This document shows, one piece after another, positions 9,528 through 17,715 of a stretch of DNA of 64,000 bases. The notes under the pieces are model-generated. The model was not told where the DNA came from, ran no database searches, and saw nothing but the letters and a program-made list of their open reading frames with translations. The stretch comes from CAZFJG01 sp964410915 (GTDB lineage Bacteria > Synergistota > Synergistia > Synergistales > JAFGMB01), in NCBI GenBank assembly GCA_964410915.1, contig CAYPIU010000003.1:1-64000 (forward strand), given 5' to 3'. A program made the translations under genes and the position numbers. How positions within the stretch are numbered: position 1 is the stretch's first letter; each line of letters opens with the position of its first letter.

Positions 9528-10220
9528 TTGAAAAACAGATCATTGAATATAGATCCAGTTTACAATTATATTGAACAATACAGGGTAAAGCTATGGGAAT
9601 ATGCAGAGATCCTGTCATCATATTCCTCTCGAACGAGACTTACAGGTCCCAGAGATGCGGAGACACTTTTCTCAGAGCATATACAGGATTGTATCTTTTC
9701 TCTTCCCCTTATGCCGGCAATGGGCAGAGTAATAGATGTAGGGACTGGAGGGGGATTGCCTGGTCTTGTCTGGGCTATATGCAGACCTGACCTCGAGGTC
9801 TTTCTTCTTGACAGCATAAGGAAAAAAAGTGAAGCAGTTAAAGCAATTTCCTCGGAACTTGGTTTATCGAACGTAACGGTTGTTTGTGATCGGGCGGAGA
9901 ACTGGGCTGTCAATAACAGGGAAATCTATGACCTGGCGGGAGCAAGGGCAGTGACCAGTTCTGGTGTATTGACCGAATACCTCTCACCTCTGACAAGGAC
10001 AGGTGGTTCCATAATAGCTTTTAAGGGGCCAAAACTCTGGGATGAAATTGAAGCTTTTGATGAGAAATGGAATAGACTTGGTCTTTCTGACCCTGTGATA
10101 TATTCTTATAGAGTTAATGATCGCGATTACTATATTGTGAAGTGGTCAAAGCTTGAGCCCTGTCCTCTCAAATACCCGAGAAGACCTGGATTGGCTGACC
10201 GAAAACCCTGGTGGAGGTGA
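9528..10220 (+). CDS. rsmG: 16S rRNA (guanine527-N7)-methyltransferase RsmG
   Basis: 230 residues. The SAM-binding glycine motif VIDVGTGGGLPGLVWA (about residues 66-81) and LLDSIRKKSEAV are typical of RsmG (GidB). It methylates G527 of 16S rRNA; its loss can give low-level streptomycin resistance in other bacteria. The start is a TTG at 9528 preceded by TGGAGG at 9513-9518, a good spacing. It heads a tight operon with parA (4 bp gap) and parB, an arrangement commonly seen beside bacterial origins. It is the first gene of the rightward polarity block. Confidence 0.95.
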   Translation: MKNRSLNIDPVYNYIEQYRVKLWEYAEILSSYSSRTRLTGPRDAETLFSEHIQDCIFSLPLMPAMGRVIDVGTGGGLPGLVWAICRPDLEVFLLDSIRKKSEAVKAISSELGLSNVTVVCDRAENWAVNNREIYDLAGARAVTSSGVLTEYLSPLTRTGGSIIAFKGPKLWDEIEAFDEKWNRLGLSDPVIYSYRVNDRDYYIVKWSKLEPCPLKYPRRPGLADRKPWWR

Positions 10221-10224
10221 GATC

Positions 10225-10995
10225 TTGATAACTCTGGCAATAACTAATCAAAAAGGTGGAGTTGGCAAAACAACAAGTTGCATCAACCTTGCAGCTGAAC
10301 TGGGTTCAATGGGTTACAGTGTTCTTGTTGTGGATGTCGATCCCCAGGGCAATTGTACCAGCGGTCTCGGAATAGACGCCACATCCCTCGACGTGACATT
10401 ATATGACCTCCTTCTTGATGGAGCCCAGTCGGACGAGGTTGTAACCAGGACACAGTGGGAAGGCGTCAGTATTCTTCCTGCCAATATCGATCTCGCTGGT
10501 GCAGAAGTGGAACTTGCCGGTGCTATAAGCAGAGAAACAAGGCTTCACAGGGGTTTGTCCCGACTTCCCAACTATGATATTGCAATAATTGACTGCCCTC
10601 CCTCACTGGGTATTCTTACGATCAATGCTCTGGTTGCTGCTGATAAACTTCTTATTCCGATACAATGTGAATATTATGCCCTTGAAGGTGTCGGGCAGCT
10701 TACCAGGACAGTGACCCTCCTTAAAAACTATCTTAACCCTGGATTGCAGGTTAACGGAGTACTTCTGACCATGTATGATTCCCGAACCAGGCTTTCTTCA
10801 GAAGTTGCAGATGAAGTCAGGAACCAGTTCAAGAGTCAGGTCTTTAATACAATAATCCCTCGCAATATCAGGCTGGCTGAGGCTCCAAGTTTTGCCATGC
10901 CTATCGGGTACTATGACCCTCAGAGTACCGGAGCCAGGGCTTACAGAGAATTTGCCAGGGAGGTAGCAGAAAAATGGCTAAGCACAGAGCATTAG
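10225..10995 (+). CDS. parA: Chromosome-partitioning ATPase ParA (Soj)
   Basis: 256 residues from the TTG at 10225, which has the ribosome-binding site GGAGGTGA at 10213-10220. A longer frame begins at 10153 inside rsmG but lacks a proper start signal. The deviant Walker A motif NQKGGVGKTT is at residues 7-16, Walker B IAIIDCPPSLG at about 110, and DPQGN is present. ParA binds DNA nonspecifically in its ATP form and is stimulated by ParB to move origin regions. The short N-terminus, without a helix-turn-helix, marks it as the chromosomal Soj type. It overlaps parB by 22 bp. Confidence 0.95.
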   Translation: MITLAITNQKGGVGKTTSCINLAAELGSMGYSVLVVDVDPQGNCTSGLGIDATSLDVTLYDLLLDGAQSDEVVTRTQWEGVSILPANIDLAGAEVELAGAISRETRLHRGLSRLPNYDIAIIDCPPSLGILTINALVAADKLLIPIQCEYYALEGVGQLTRTVTLLKNYLNPGLQVNGVLLTMYDSRTRLSSEVADEVRNQFKSQVFNTIIPRNIRLAEAPSFAMPIGYYDPQSTGARAYREFAREVAEKWLSTEH

Positions 10996-11879
10996 GTAAA
11001 GGTCTTGGTGCACTTATCCCTGGAACAGAGGATCCAGGCAATTATACGAAGGACATGAACAGCGAGGCTACAACTGTAAACAGACTTTCCATCGATCTCA
11101 TTGAACCTAATCCGGCACAGCCACGGAAGGATATAAATGAGGAAGGTATAAATGCATTGGCACTTTCACTGAAAGAACATGGTATCGTTCAGCCTCTTGT
11201 CGTTCGAAGGATGCAGCGTAATGGCAACAAGTATCAGATAGTTGCTGGTGAAAGACGTTGGAGAGCAGCAAGAATTGCTGACATTGATGAAATACCTGTG
11301 CGTATATTCGAGGGTTCCGACAGTGATGCTATGGAAATATCTCTTGTTGAAAATATTCAGAGAGAGGATCTTTCCCCACTTGAAGTTTCCCACGCTATAC
11401 AGCAGCTTGTAGGTGAATTCAATATAACTCAGGATGAAGTTTCAAAGAGATTGGGCTGGAGTCGTACTGCTGTTACAAATAAACTTCGATTATTAAACCT
11501 CACAGAAGAGGTTAAAGGACTATTAAATCAATGCGCTATTTCAGAAGGCCACGCCAGGACCTTGCTCTCATTACGCGACGAACAGGACCAGATCTATCTT
11601 GCCAGGCGATGTGTAGCAAAAATGTGGTCAGTAAGACAGTTAGAAGAGAAAGTCCGAGAAACTAACAATGGCAACTCTTTTAACGCACAGAAAACTCCGC
11701 TTCCGATGAATTTACCTGAATATATAAAGGATATTTCTAACCAGAACGGAATAGTATTCCGCGTTTCTGGAAAACCGGGGAAACGAAGGCTTGCGATGAC
11801 AGGTCTTAATGATAAACAGATATCTGACTTGTTTGAAATGATAAAGAATCATGAACAAAACTTATTTCCCGGGAAATAA
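10974..11879 (+). CDS. parB: Chromosome-partitioning protein ParB (Spo0J), CTP-dependent clamp
   Basis: 301 residues. The N-terminus begins with LGKGLGALIPG. The ParB N domain holds PNPAQPRKD, the box with SLKEHGIVQPLVVR, and the CTPase motif GERRWRAA (about residues 92-99). A helix-turn-helix follows (VSKRLGWSRTAVTNKLRLL), then a C-terminal dimerisation region. It loads at parS and slides as a CTP-bound clamp. Two perfect parS sites lie 0.4 and 1.7 kb downstream. The start at 10974 lies within the end of parA. A small membrane-protein gene follows after 15 bp. Confidence 0.95.
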   Translation: MAKHRALGKGLGALIPGTEDPGNYTKDMNSEATTVNRLSIDLIEPNPAQPRKDINEEGINALALSLKEHGIVQPLVVRRMQRNGNKYQIVAGERRWRAARIADIDEIPVRIFEGSDSDAMEISLVENIQREDLSPLEVSHAIQQLVGEFNITQDEVSKRLGWSRTAVTNKLRLLNLTEEVKGLLNQCAISEGHARTLLSLRDEQDQIYLARRCVAKMWSVRQLEEKVRETNNGNSFNAQKTPLPMNLPEYIKDISNQNGIVFRVSGKPGKRRLAMTGLNDKQISDLFEMIKNHEQNLFPGK

Positions 11880-11894
11880 TGGTACTGAGATGTT

Positions 11895-12107
11895 ATGAAA
11901 CGAATATATGATGATCTCCTCGTATTTGGTAAAGTGATTTCTTCTGCATTATTGATCTGTGGGTACATTGTTCTTGGACTCCTGATAGCAAAAAAACTCA
12001 TTATCAATGGTTATCCTGACTGGATTATTTTTGTTCTCCCACTTGCAGGAGCACTTATTGGTATCTGGCAGACCTGGCTCTGGCTTAAGTCATTATGGTC
12101 TAAGTAA
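11895..12107 (+). CDS. Small two-helix membrane protein, possibly AtpZ-like
   Basis: 70 residues with two predicted membrane helices (about residues 13-34 and 42-64) separated by a short polar turn NGYPD, ending in a basic tail. Size and layout resemble AtpZ/AtpI-type proteins that precede ATP synthase operons, but no atp genes are visible here and no signature residue settles it. It lies 15 bp after parB and is probably cotranscribed with it. Confidence 0.6.
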   Translation: MKRIYDDLLVFGKVISSALLICGYIVLGLLIAKKLIINGYPDWIIFVLPLAGALIGIWQTWLWLKSLWSK

Positions 12108-12408
12108 TACCGGATATAGTATACCGTATACACTACTTCTACACATCTTGTCCACATCTTATCCCCAGTTTCCACAGCAAAGAAATGACAGTTTTGACAT
12201 CTTTCCACAAAAGTTAAACACAATTGTTTATAACTCATTACTTCTTTAGAATTTATGCCTAAACCAGATCTGTAAATCGCGTTTCCCTCATATTTATACA
12301 CAATCCGAATATTTTTCCGTTCCATGTTTCACGTGAAACAATTTCCCCAATACTGTAACCATAACGTATAATGGCTATATTATTGGTACATTTAGGAGGT
12401 TAGAAATT
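12108..12408 (+). other. Intergenic region with DnaA-like boxes and parS, second candidate origin element
   Basis: 301 bp, AT-rich, no gene. It carries TTGTCCACA (12148-12156, one mismatch to the DnaA box), TTATCCCCA (12159-12167, one mismatch), GTTTCCACA (12168-12176) and CTTTCCACA (12201-12209), two mismatches each, all on the plus strand and so opposite in orientation to the cluster at 8.0 kb. AT-rich runs follow at 12215-12245. A perfect parS is at 12325-12340. A possible -10 hexamer TATAAT at 12367-12372 would serve the HIT gene. Confidence 0.5.
12325..12340 (+). other. parS site 1 (perfect)
   Basis: TGTTTCACGTGAAACA, the exact 16-bp canonical ParB-binding palindrome, located 446 bp after the parB stop in the intergenic region before the HIT gene. 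Confidence 0.95.
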
Positions 12409-12900
12409 ATGGATACATTGTTTTCCCCCTGGAGGATGGAATATATCCAGGATAGTGACAAAGTAGACGGTTGTATCTTTTGCCGATTCCCTGCTGAATC
12501 AAATGACGAAAAACGGTACATATTGCATCGTTCAACCACGTGTTTTGTGATGTTGAATGCCTACCCTTACAACTCAGGACATCTCATGATTGCCCCTTAT
12601 CGACACATAGCTTCCTATGATCTTTTAAACAGGAATGAACTTCTTGACCTCAATATGGTTGCCCAGAAATGTCTCTCTATGATGAGAACAGTCCTGAGTC
12701 CCCAGGGATTCAACATGGGTATCAACATGGGTAAGGTCGCCGGGGCTGGGTTTGACGGACACGTTCATCTTCATATTGTTCCAAGATGGAATGGTGATAC
12801 AAACTTTATGCCTGTTATGTCTCAAACCCGCGTCTTACCAGAAGCTCTTGATGCAACGTACAGTAAATTTAAGGAAGCGTGGGCCTTGAATGAATCTTGA
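12409..12900 (+). CDS. HIT-family hydrolase/phosphorylase (Ap4A-type)
   Basis: 163 residues. The N-terminal LFSPWRMEYI and the CIFC motif are typical of the bacterial HIT branch that includes Ap4A phosphorylase-like proteins. The histidine triad HVHLHIVPRW is at about residues 124-133, preceded by NMGKVAGAGFDGH. It likely splits dinucleoside polyphosphates or related nucleotide conjugates through a nucleotidyl-histidine intermediate. The ribosome-binding site AGGAGG is in place before the ATG at 12409. It overlaps the following IMPACT-family gene by 11 bp. Confidence 0.9.
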   Translation: MDTLFSPWRMEYIQDSDKVDGCIFCRFPAESNDEKRYILHRSTTCFVMLNAYPYNSGHLMIAPYRHIASYDLLNRNELLDLNMVAQKCLSMMRTVLSPQGFNMGINMGKVAGAGFDGHVHLHIVPRWNGDTNFMPVMSQTRVLPEALDATYSKFKEAWALNES

Positions 12901-13510
12901 CATGTACTATAGGCCTGCCAAAGATATAACTATTGAAGAAAAGATAAAAAAATCACGCTTTATTGCATCTTTGAGGGTTGTATCCACCCTTGACAATGCA
13001 CGACAGGTCATTTCTACAATTTCTGAAAAGCACAGATCAGCAACTCATAATTGTTGGGGATTTTCAGTTGATTATCCTGATGTTGTTGACATGAGCTCAG
13101 ACGATGGAGAACCACCAGGAACTGCGGGGCAACCTATAATTGGTGCTATAAAAAGATTTCAATTCAGTGATACTGTAATTGTAGTTACAAGATATTTTGG
13201 CGGCACCAAGCTTGGTGTAAGAGGTCTTATTGAAGCATATTCTGGTGTTGCTAATCAAGCACTTCAAAAAGCAGGGAAAAAGCGTGTCATTCCTGTATCT
13301 ATTCTGTTTCTTTCTACCTCATACAACAACTTACAGCAGGTTCTCCATGGTTTTCAACCACATCTTGCGCCAAAGACAAAGCCCGAGATCACTTACTTAT
13401 CAATTGTTACTATACGGCTGGACATTCCGCTTCAGAATCGTACAGGAGCTGAAGAGACTGCCAGAACCATGTTATGCAGAAATATGATCGATCAATACTA
13501 CTGGGAATAG
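12890..13510 (+). CDS. IMPACT/YigZ (UPF0029) family protein
   Basis: 206 residues. The N-terminal IMPACT domain has the characteristic KKSRFIASL, a histidine in HRSATHNCWGF, SDDGEPPGTAGQPI and VVTRYFGGTKLGVRGLIEAYS. A C-terminal DUF1949-type ferredoxin-fold domain follows from about residue 140. Eukaryotic IMPACT regulates GCN2; bacterial YigZ/YvyE have no firm role, and ribosome or protein association has been suggested. The start lies inside the HIT gene. A closer ATG at 12902 is an alternative. Confidence 0.9.
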   Translation: MNLDMYYRPAKDITIEEKIKKSRFIASLRVVSTLDNARQVISTISEKHRSATHNCWGFSVDYPDVVDMSSDDGEPPGTAGQPIIGAIKRFQFSDTVIVVTRYFGGTKLGVRGLIEAYSGVANQALQKAGKKRVIPVSILFLSTSYNNLQQVLHGFQPHLAPKTKPEITYLSIVTIRLDIPLQNRTGAEETARTMLCRNMIDQYYWE

Positions 13511-13568
13511 ACTATCCGGGGAAGTTATTGGCAGGGTACTGAAGAGCTAGCGAAACTTCTTTCAAGAC

Positions 13569-13600
13569 TGCGGTTATGTTTCACGTGAAACATAACCGCA
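13569..13600 (+). other. parS site 2 inside a 32-bp perfect palindrome
   Basis: The core TGTTTCACGTGAAACA is at 13577-13592, and the 8 bp on each side (TGCGGTTA and TAACCGCA) extend the palindrome perfectly to 32 bp. There is no T-run after it, so it is unlikely to be an ordinary intrinsic terminator, though the RNA could fold. It lies 60 bp after the IMPACT gene and before the bioY promoter. Confidence 0.95.
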
Positions 13601-13675
13601 GGAAAAGCAAAAGGTCAAACAAGGTCAGACGTTAAATACACATAGTCGCAGGACAAATTGGAAATGTTATGTCAC

Positions 13676-13719
13676 TTGAAATATATATGTCAACCAGTAT
13701 AATACCCGGGTGACATATA
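13676..13719 (+). promoter_or_regulatory. bioY promoter with embedded inverted-repeat operator
   Basis: -35 TTGAAA (13676-13681), 16-bp spacer, -10 TATAAT (13698-13703). An inverted repeat with arms TATATGTCAACC (13684-13695) and GGGTGACATATA (13708-13719), 11 of 12 positions matching across a 12-bp spacer, encloses the -10. The arms resemble BirA half-sites of the GTCAACC/GGTTGAC type, but the spacing is shorter than the usual 14-16 bp. Repression by biotin status is likely by inference. Confidence 0.6.
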
Positions 13720-13733
13720 AAGGAGTGAACAGC

Positions 13734-14294
13734 ATGACAGCTGCCCGATTACGTTCTATGATACTTGCTTCCATATTTGCGATTCTTGCAGCAATAGGAG
13801 CTCAGATAAGAATTCCCTTTCCAGTAGTGCCTCTTACTCTTCAGACATTTTTTGTGCTTTTATCCGGCATGATGCTGGGTTCGAAGTGGGGGGCAATTTC
13901 CATGTTCCTTTACGTGATGCTTGGTCTTCTTGGTCTTCCATTTTTTGCCGGTGGTGGAGGAGTGCAATATTTAGCACATCCAACATTCGGATTTATTGCA
14001 TCCTTTATTCCTGCCGCATGGGTAGCTGGCCGGTGCAGTAAGACAGGTCAGGAAACTATTTACTACGTTTTGGCTGCATTTCTGGCTACTGGAGTGATAT
14101 ACGTAATAGGACTTTCAGGGCTTTATTGGAATATGAACTACATAATTGGAAAACCTGTTTCGGTACTTCAAGTCTTCAGGATAGGTTTGTTCCCCTTTAT
14201 TCCCGGGGCTTTAATAAAGATAGTTAGCTCGGCCCTGCTTGCAAGCAAAGTTATTTCGCGGATGTACAGGATACGCGGATATGATCCGGTTTAA
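13734..14294 (+). CDS. bioY: Biotin transporter substrate-binding component BioY
   Basis: 186 residues from the ATG at 13734, chosen because AAGGAG lies at the proper distance; a GTG 24 bp upstream would sit on the operator. Membrane helices cover most of the protein. BioY hallmarks are QIRIPFPVVPLTLQTFFVLLSG (split here as IPFPVVPLTLQTF), the glycine-rich GLLGLPFFAGGGG, and the C-terminal PFIPGALIKI. BioY is the S-component of an ECF transporter and binds biotin; no bioM/bioN are adjacent, so it would use a shared energising module or work alone. It is monocistronic by its own promoter. Confidence 0.95.
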   Translation: MTAARLRSMILASIFAILAAIGAQIRIPFPVVPLTLQTFFVLLSGMMLGSKWGAISMFLYVMLGLLGLPFFAGGGGVQYLAHPTFGFIASFIPAAWVAGRCSKTGQETIYYVLAAFLATGVIYVIGLSGLYWNMNYIIGKPVSVLQVFRIGLFPFIPGALIKIVSSALLASKVISRMYRIRGYDPV

Positions 14295-14372
14295 AGTCCC
14301 ATGAGGTACAAATAGATAAGGAAATAAAGTGAGCGTAAAGGCTGACCAGAACTGACCAACCTTAGGCAATTG

Positions 14373-15722
14373 TTACTGATCAGTGACCTTTCTGATATAT
14401 TGTTCAACATTGAACTTTCTTTTTGCACCATTAAAATTCATGTATCGTATCTTTCCATATACATTGTGGCTTGGCCAGGCCCTGTCATGTACTCCTCCTA
14501 TGGCCCATGCCACACCTGTAAAACCGTTGGGATCCCTTCCATCAAGTTCATATTTATCATTCAGCTTCTGTGCTGTATACAAAGCCAACTCCGGAGATTC
14601 TGTCCATTCCAGGATCTTTTTTGCCCAGTACATACGAAGCCAACCGTGCATCTTGCCGGTTTTTATCAAATCTATCTGGGTAGCATTCCATAGGGGATCA
14701 TGCGTTCGCCCTTTTTCAAGTGTTTCATCATCATAAATATAAGTACGGGAGTCCTTTCTGTGTTCTTCAAGTGTCTTCAAGGCCCAGTCTGGAAAAGCGG
14801 ATATCTTGTCATATTCCGGCTCGTAAAAGCAGAAGTTATCTGATAACTCTCTTCGAACTATCATTTCTTCGAGAAAAGTATCTATTGAACTTTGATCTAC
14901 CCGGGATCCAGAGATCTTCCAGGCGGTTTCCTGTGTTGAGATATGACCGAAGTGGAAATATGGGGACAGATTAGAAAGAGCGGCTTTATTAGGATCGTTG
15001 CGATCATCAGGATAATTCTCGAGTTTCCTACTCATGAAATCTTCAAGTATTTGTTTTCCGGCTTTTGTTCCAGGAGTTATCCATTTTACAGGAGGTACAG
15101 AGCGGTCGACCCTGATATCAGCAAAGAGGTTCTTATATTCGATATTCCTTTTGTTGATCTTTTCATTATGTGGATGGTAGACAATGGGTGGTAGATGTAC
15201 AAGGTAATCCGGGATCTTTTTCCAGATCCTGGGTCGAAATGTCCTCGCCGCGAATTCCTTTTTGACCGATGCTTCCCAGCATGGAACGATATTGTGTGCA
15301 TCAGTAATATAAAAAGGGATATTGATTGACTGGGAAATTATTCTTTGCCATCGCCTCTTTATCCGGAGGGGATCAAAATCAGTGTACACTGAACAGACAG
15401 AATGTTTCCTGCAGAATTCAGGGATCTTTTTTTCAGGAGATCCTCTTAAAAGATATAAGGGAATGTTTTTTTCTGCGAGATCCTCTTCGACTTCTGAAAG
15501 TCCCTTAAGCATAAAATCATATGCCCTCAGTGTAGAACCTGGAAATTGGTCTACAAGGCAGAATACAACGAATAATGGAAGTCTTCTTCTCAGGGCTTCC
15601 TCCTGGGCCGAAATAAGAGTCCAGTTACTTTCTGCCCTCTGGTCCCGGCTCATCCAGTAAATAACAGGGCCATCAATGCTCTCGGCTCTGTTGAGAGTAA
15701 TTGTTCTGTTTTGGACTTTCAT
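14373..15722 (-). CDS. Class II deoxyribodipyrimidine photolyase
   Basis: 449 residues. The class II signature is clear: YWMSRDQRAESNW near the N-terminus, GRTHDPLWNATQ, KMHGWLRMYWAKKILEW and GVAWAIGGVHDRAW in the FAD-binding half. It repairs cyclobutane pyrimidine dimers using light and reduced FAD. Its start overlaps the stop of the upstream photolyase-related gene by 4 bp (ATGA), so the two are translationally coupled. Class II enzymes are scattered in bacteria and archaea and are often transferred horizontally. Composition looks like the neighbours, so transfer, if any, is not recent. Confidence 0.95.
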   Translation of the reverse strand: MKVQNRTITLNRAESIDGPVIYWMSRDQRAESNWTLISAQEEALRRRLPLFVVFCLVDQFPGSTLRAYDFMLKGLSEVEEDLAEKNIPLYLLRGSPEKKIPEFCRKHSVCSVYTDFDPLRIKRRWQRIISQSINIPFYITDAHNIVPCWEASVKKEFAARTFRPRIWKKIPDYLVHLPPIVYHPHNEKINKRNIEYKNLFADIRVDRSVPPVKWITPGTKAGKQILEDFMSRKLENYPDDRNDPNKAALSNLSPYFHFGHISTQETAWKISGSRVDQSSIDTFLEEMIVRRELSDNFCFYEPEYDKISAFPDWALKTLEEHRKDSRTYIYDDETLEKGRTHDPLWNATQIDLIKTGKMHGWLRMYWAKKILEWTESPELALYTAQKLNDKYELDGRDPNGFTGVAWAIGGVHDRAWPSHNVYGKIRYMNFNGAKRKFNVEQYIRKVTDQ

Positions 15723-17314
15723 TGCAAACCCTCCAGAAAATGATCAGCTCTTTCAAGAATTTCCGTCAGCTTTTTGTCTCCCATTCGGTCAAGATTTGAT
15801 GACATAAGCTTCTGACGGGGAGAATTCGAAAATTCTTTTCTGTGTATATATACAAAACGCCAGTAAAGAGCATCCAGGATATCGCACCAGTCACCTCGAT
15901 CATATTGGCCCATTTTCAAGAGATAATTTGAACTGCAGATATAAGGTTTTGTGGTAAAGCTTCCACCATCGGCAAATTGACTCATTCCGTAGATATTAGG
16001 TACCATTACCCAGTCATATGCATCAATGAACCAGGACATGAACCATGAATATACATGATCCGGGTGAACTTCACAGAGTAGTAGAAAATTTCCCAGAAGC
16101 ATCAGTCGTTCGATGTGATGCGCATAGGAAAACCGGTAAACTTTTTTCAGGGATATATCTATTGGAGGTATACCGGTCCTTGCCTGAAGAAAACTTTTCG
16201 GAATAGTCCGGTTATGATCCCAATAGTTGCTTTTTCTCATTAAGTTGCCATTCCTTCTGTAAATAAGGTGCATAAATTCTCGCCAGCCAAGGATCTGTCG
16301 AATGAAACCCTCCAGATTGTTGAGGTTCACGTTTGCCTGTTCTACAAATTCAACTGTAAGTTTTATAATCTCATCAGGAGTCAATAATCCTGTATTAAGG
16401 GAAGAGGAGAGCATTGAATGAAACATGAACGGATCTCCGGGTGACATTGAATCCTCAAAATCTCCAAAGTGTATTAATCTTTTCTCAAGAAAATGATTGA
16501 GTAATTCGAGAGCTTGACTTCTCGTAACAGGGTATATAAAACTGTCTGTGGTACCCGGATTTCCTGAATAATCCGATTCGATCTTTCTCCGGGCTTCATG
16601 AAAAATTGAAGAATACGAGAATCTGGGAAGGTCAGGTATTTTTGTACCGGAAGGCATCTTTCGGCGATTAGAGGGGTCAAGGCTCCATTTGCCCCCTGAT
16701 GGCTTTCCGTTACCTTCAATAAGGATATTAAAACGTTTTCTTTGTGTAATGTAAAAACTGGTCATTGAAAGACGTTTTCCACTTTTTGGAAGATCAGCTT
16801 CTTCTCCAGGCTTGCAGAGAAATGAAGGGGAGGAGACTATTTCAAGTTTAAGACCGGATTTTAGAGATGCGTTCCTTAATCTCTTTTCAAGGATATAGTC
16901 CGACGGATCAACGGTAAAGATGACCTTGATATTCTCCCTTCCTAAATCCCTGAAAATATCTTCAAGGTGTGTTTCCCTTTTTTTTGCTTTGATAAGAGTA
17001 ACAGAATAGCCTTTGTCTAATATTTTCTGGTAATAATTCTTTAAGGATGACAGGTGGAGCAGTAGCTTCTTCTTTGAAAAACTGGATGGATATTGCCAGT
17101 CATCGAAAAAAAGCTGATATTGAATAATATATATTTTTCTTCCTTTTTTGAGGCAGGGGTGGTATTCAAACAGCTGATTTGGAAACACAAGAACGGCTTC
17201 TGTTTCAGTGGTGGGACCTGTATTAGAAGTGTATTTGTCTTTTAATCCGGGATCATGCTTTTCCCCCATGAACAAGACCTGCCTTATGCGATCTCTGATA
17301 ACAACATTTTTCAT
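15719..17314 (-). CDS. Photolyase/cryptochrome of the FeS-BCP (PhrB/COG3046) family with shortened cluster loop
   Basis: 531 residues. It has the COG3046 N-terminal domain (VFPNQLFEYHP, then FFDDWQYPSSF) and the FAD-binding core HHIERLMLLGNF, DAYDWVMVPNIYGMSQFADGG and KPYICSSNYLLKM. Members with a 4Fe-4S cluster act as (6-4) photolyases and hold a CxxC plus a further Cys after the KPY motif. Here that loop is reduced to GQYDRGDWCDILDALYW, with a single Cys, so the usual cluster ligands are absent. The protein may be a cluster-free branch. It is paired with the class II photolyase as a light-repair operon. The start is an ATG at 17314. Confidence 0.85.
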   Translation of the reverse strand: MKNVVIRDRIRQVLFMGEKHDPGLKDKYTSNTGPTTETEAVLVFPNQLFEYHPCLKKGRKIYIIQYQLFFDDWQYPSSFSKKKLLLHLSSLKNYYQKILDKGYSVTLIKAKKRETHLEDIFRDLGRENIKVIFTVDPSDYILEKRLRNASLKSGLKLEIVSSPSFLCKPGEEADLPKSGKRLSMTSFYITQRKRFNILIEGNGKPSGGKWSLDPSNRRKMPSGTKIPDLPRFSYSSIFHEARRKIESDYSGNPGTTDSFIYPVTRSQALELLNHFLEKRLIHFGDFEDSMSPGDPFMFHSMLSSSLNTGLLTPDEIIKLTVEFVEQANVNLNNLEGFIRQILGWREFMHLIYRRNGNLMRKSNYWDHNRTIPKSFLQARTGIPPIDISLKKVYRFSYAHHIERLMLLGNFLLLCEVHPDHVYSWFMSWFIDAYDWVMVPNIYGMSQFADGGSFTTKPYICSSNYLLKMGQYDRGDWCDILDALYWRFVYIHRKEFSNSPRQKLMSSNLDRMGDKKLTEILERADHFLEGLQ

Positions 17315-17715
17315 TATCTGGATACTTTTGTAAAGTGTGATTGTGTTTTAAAGACAATATTATCGTAAAGAACTTTTCCCTCCATTGTTAATGTAACAAA
17401 ACGAATAGGTGCGATCCCAGGGCCGAATTTTCGTAAATAAAAACTTTAGTTCATGTTTACCTGACAATAATTATAGATCAATGATTAATATTCTCTAATC
17501 TAATGCAGGATCAGAAATTATTTATCTGAATTTCAGGGATTACAGATGGTCAGATTTGAAAAATTGCTTTTTACAGCTATGATATCTGGAAGGAGATAAT
17601 CAAGATCAATCGTAAATGTACTTCTTTATTTTCAGGACAAGATCAAACAGGGCAGAATGATCTTTTGTGTAGTACATGGAATATTTAGATGCCTGTTTTA
17701 TAGGGAGGATTTTTT
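17315..17715. other. Divergent intergenic region, photolyase operon / sirtuin
   Basis: 401 bp, AT-rich, no convincing gene or RNA. It must hold the leftward promoter for the photolyase pair and the rightward promoter for the sirtuin gene; I could not pick out a clear -35/-10 pair for either. Confidence 0.6.
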
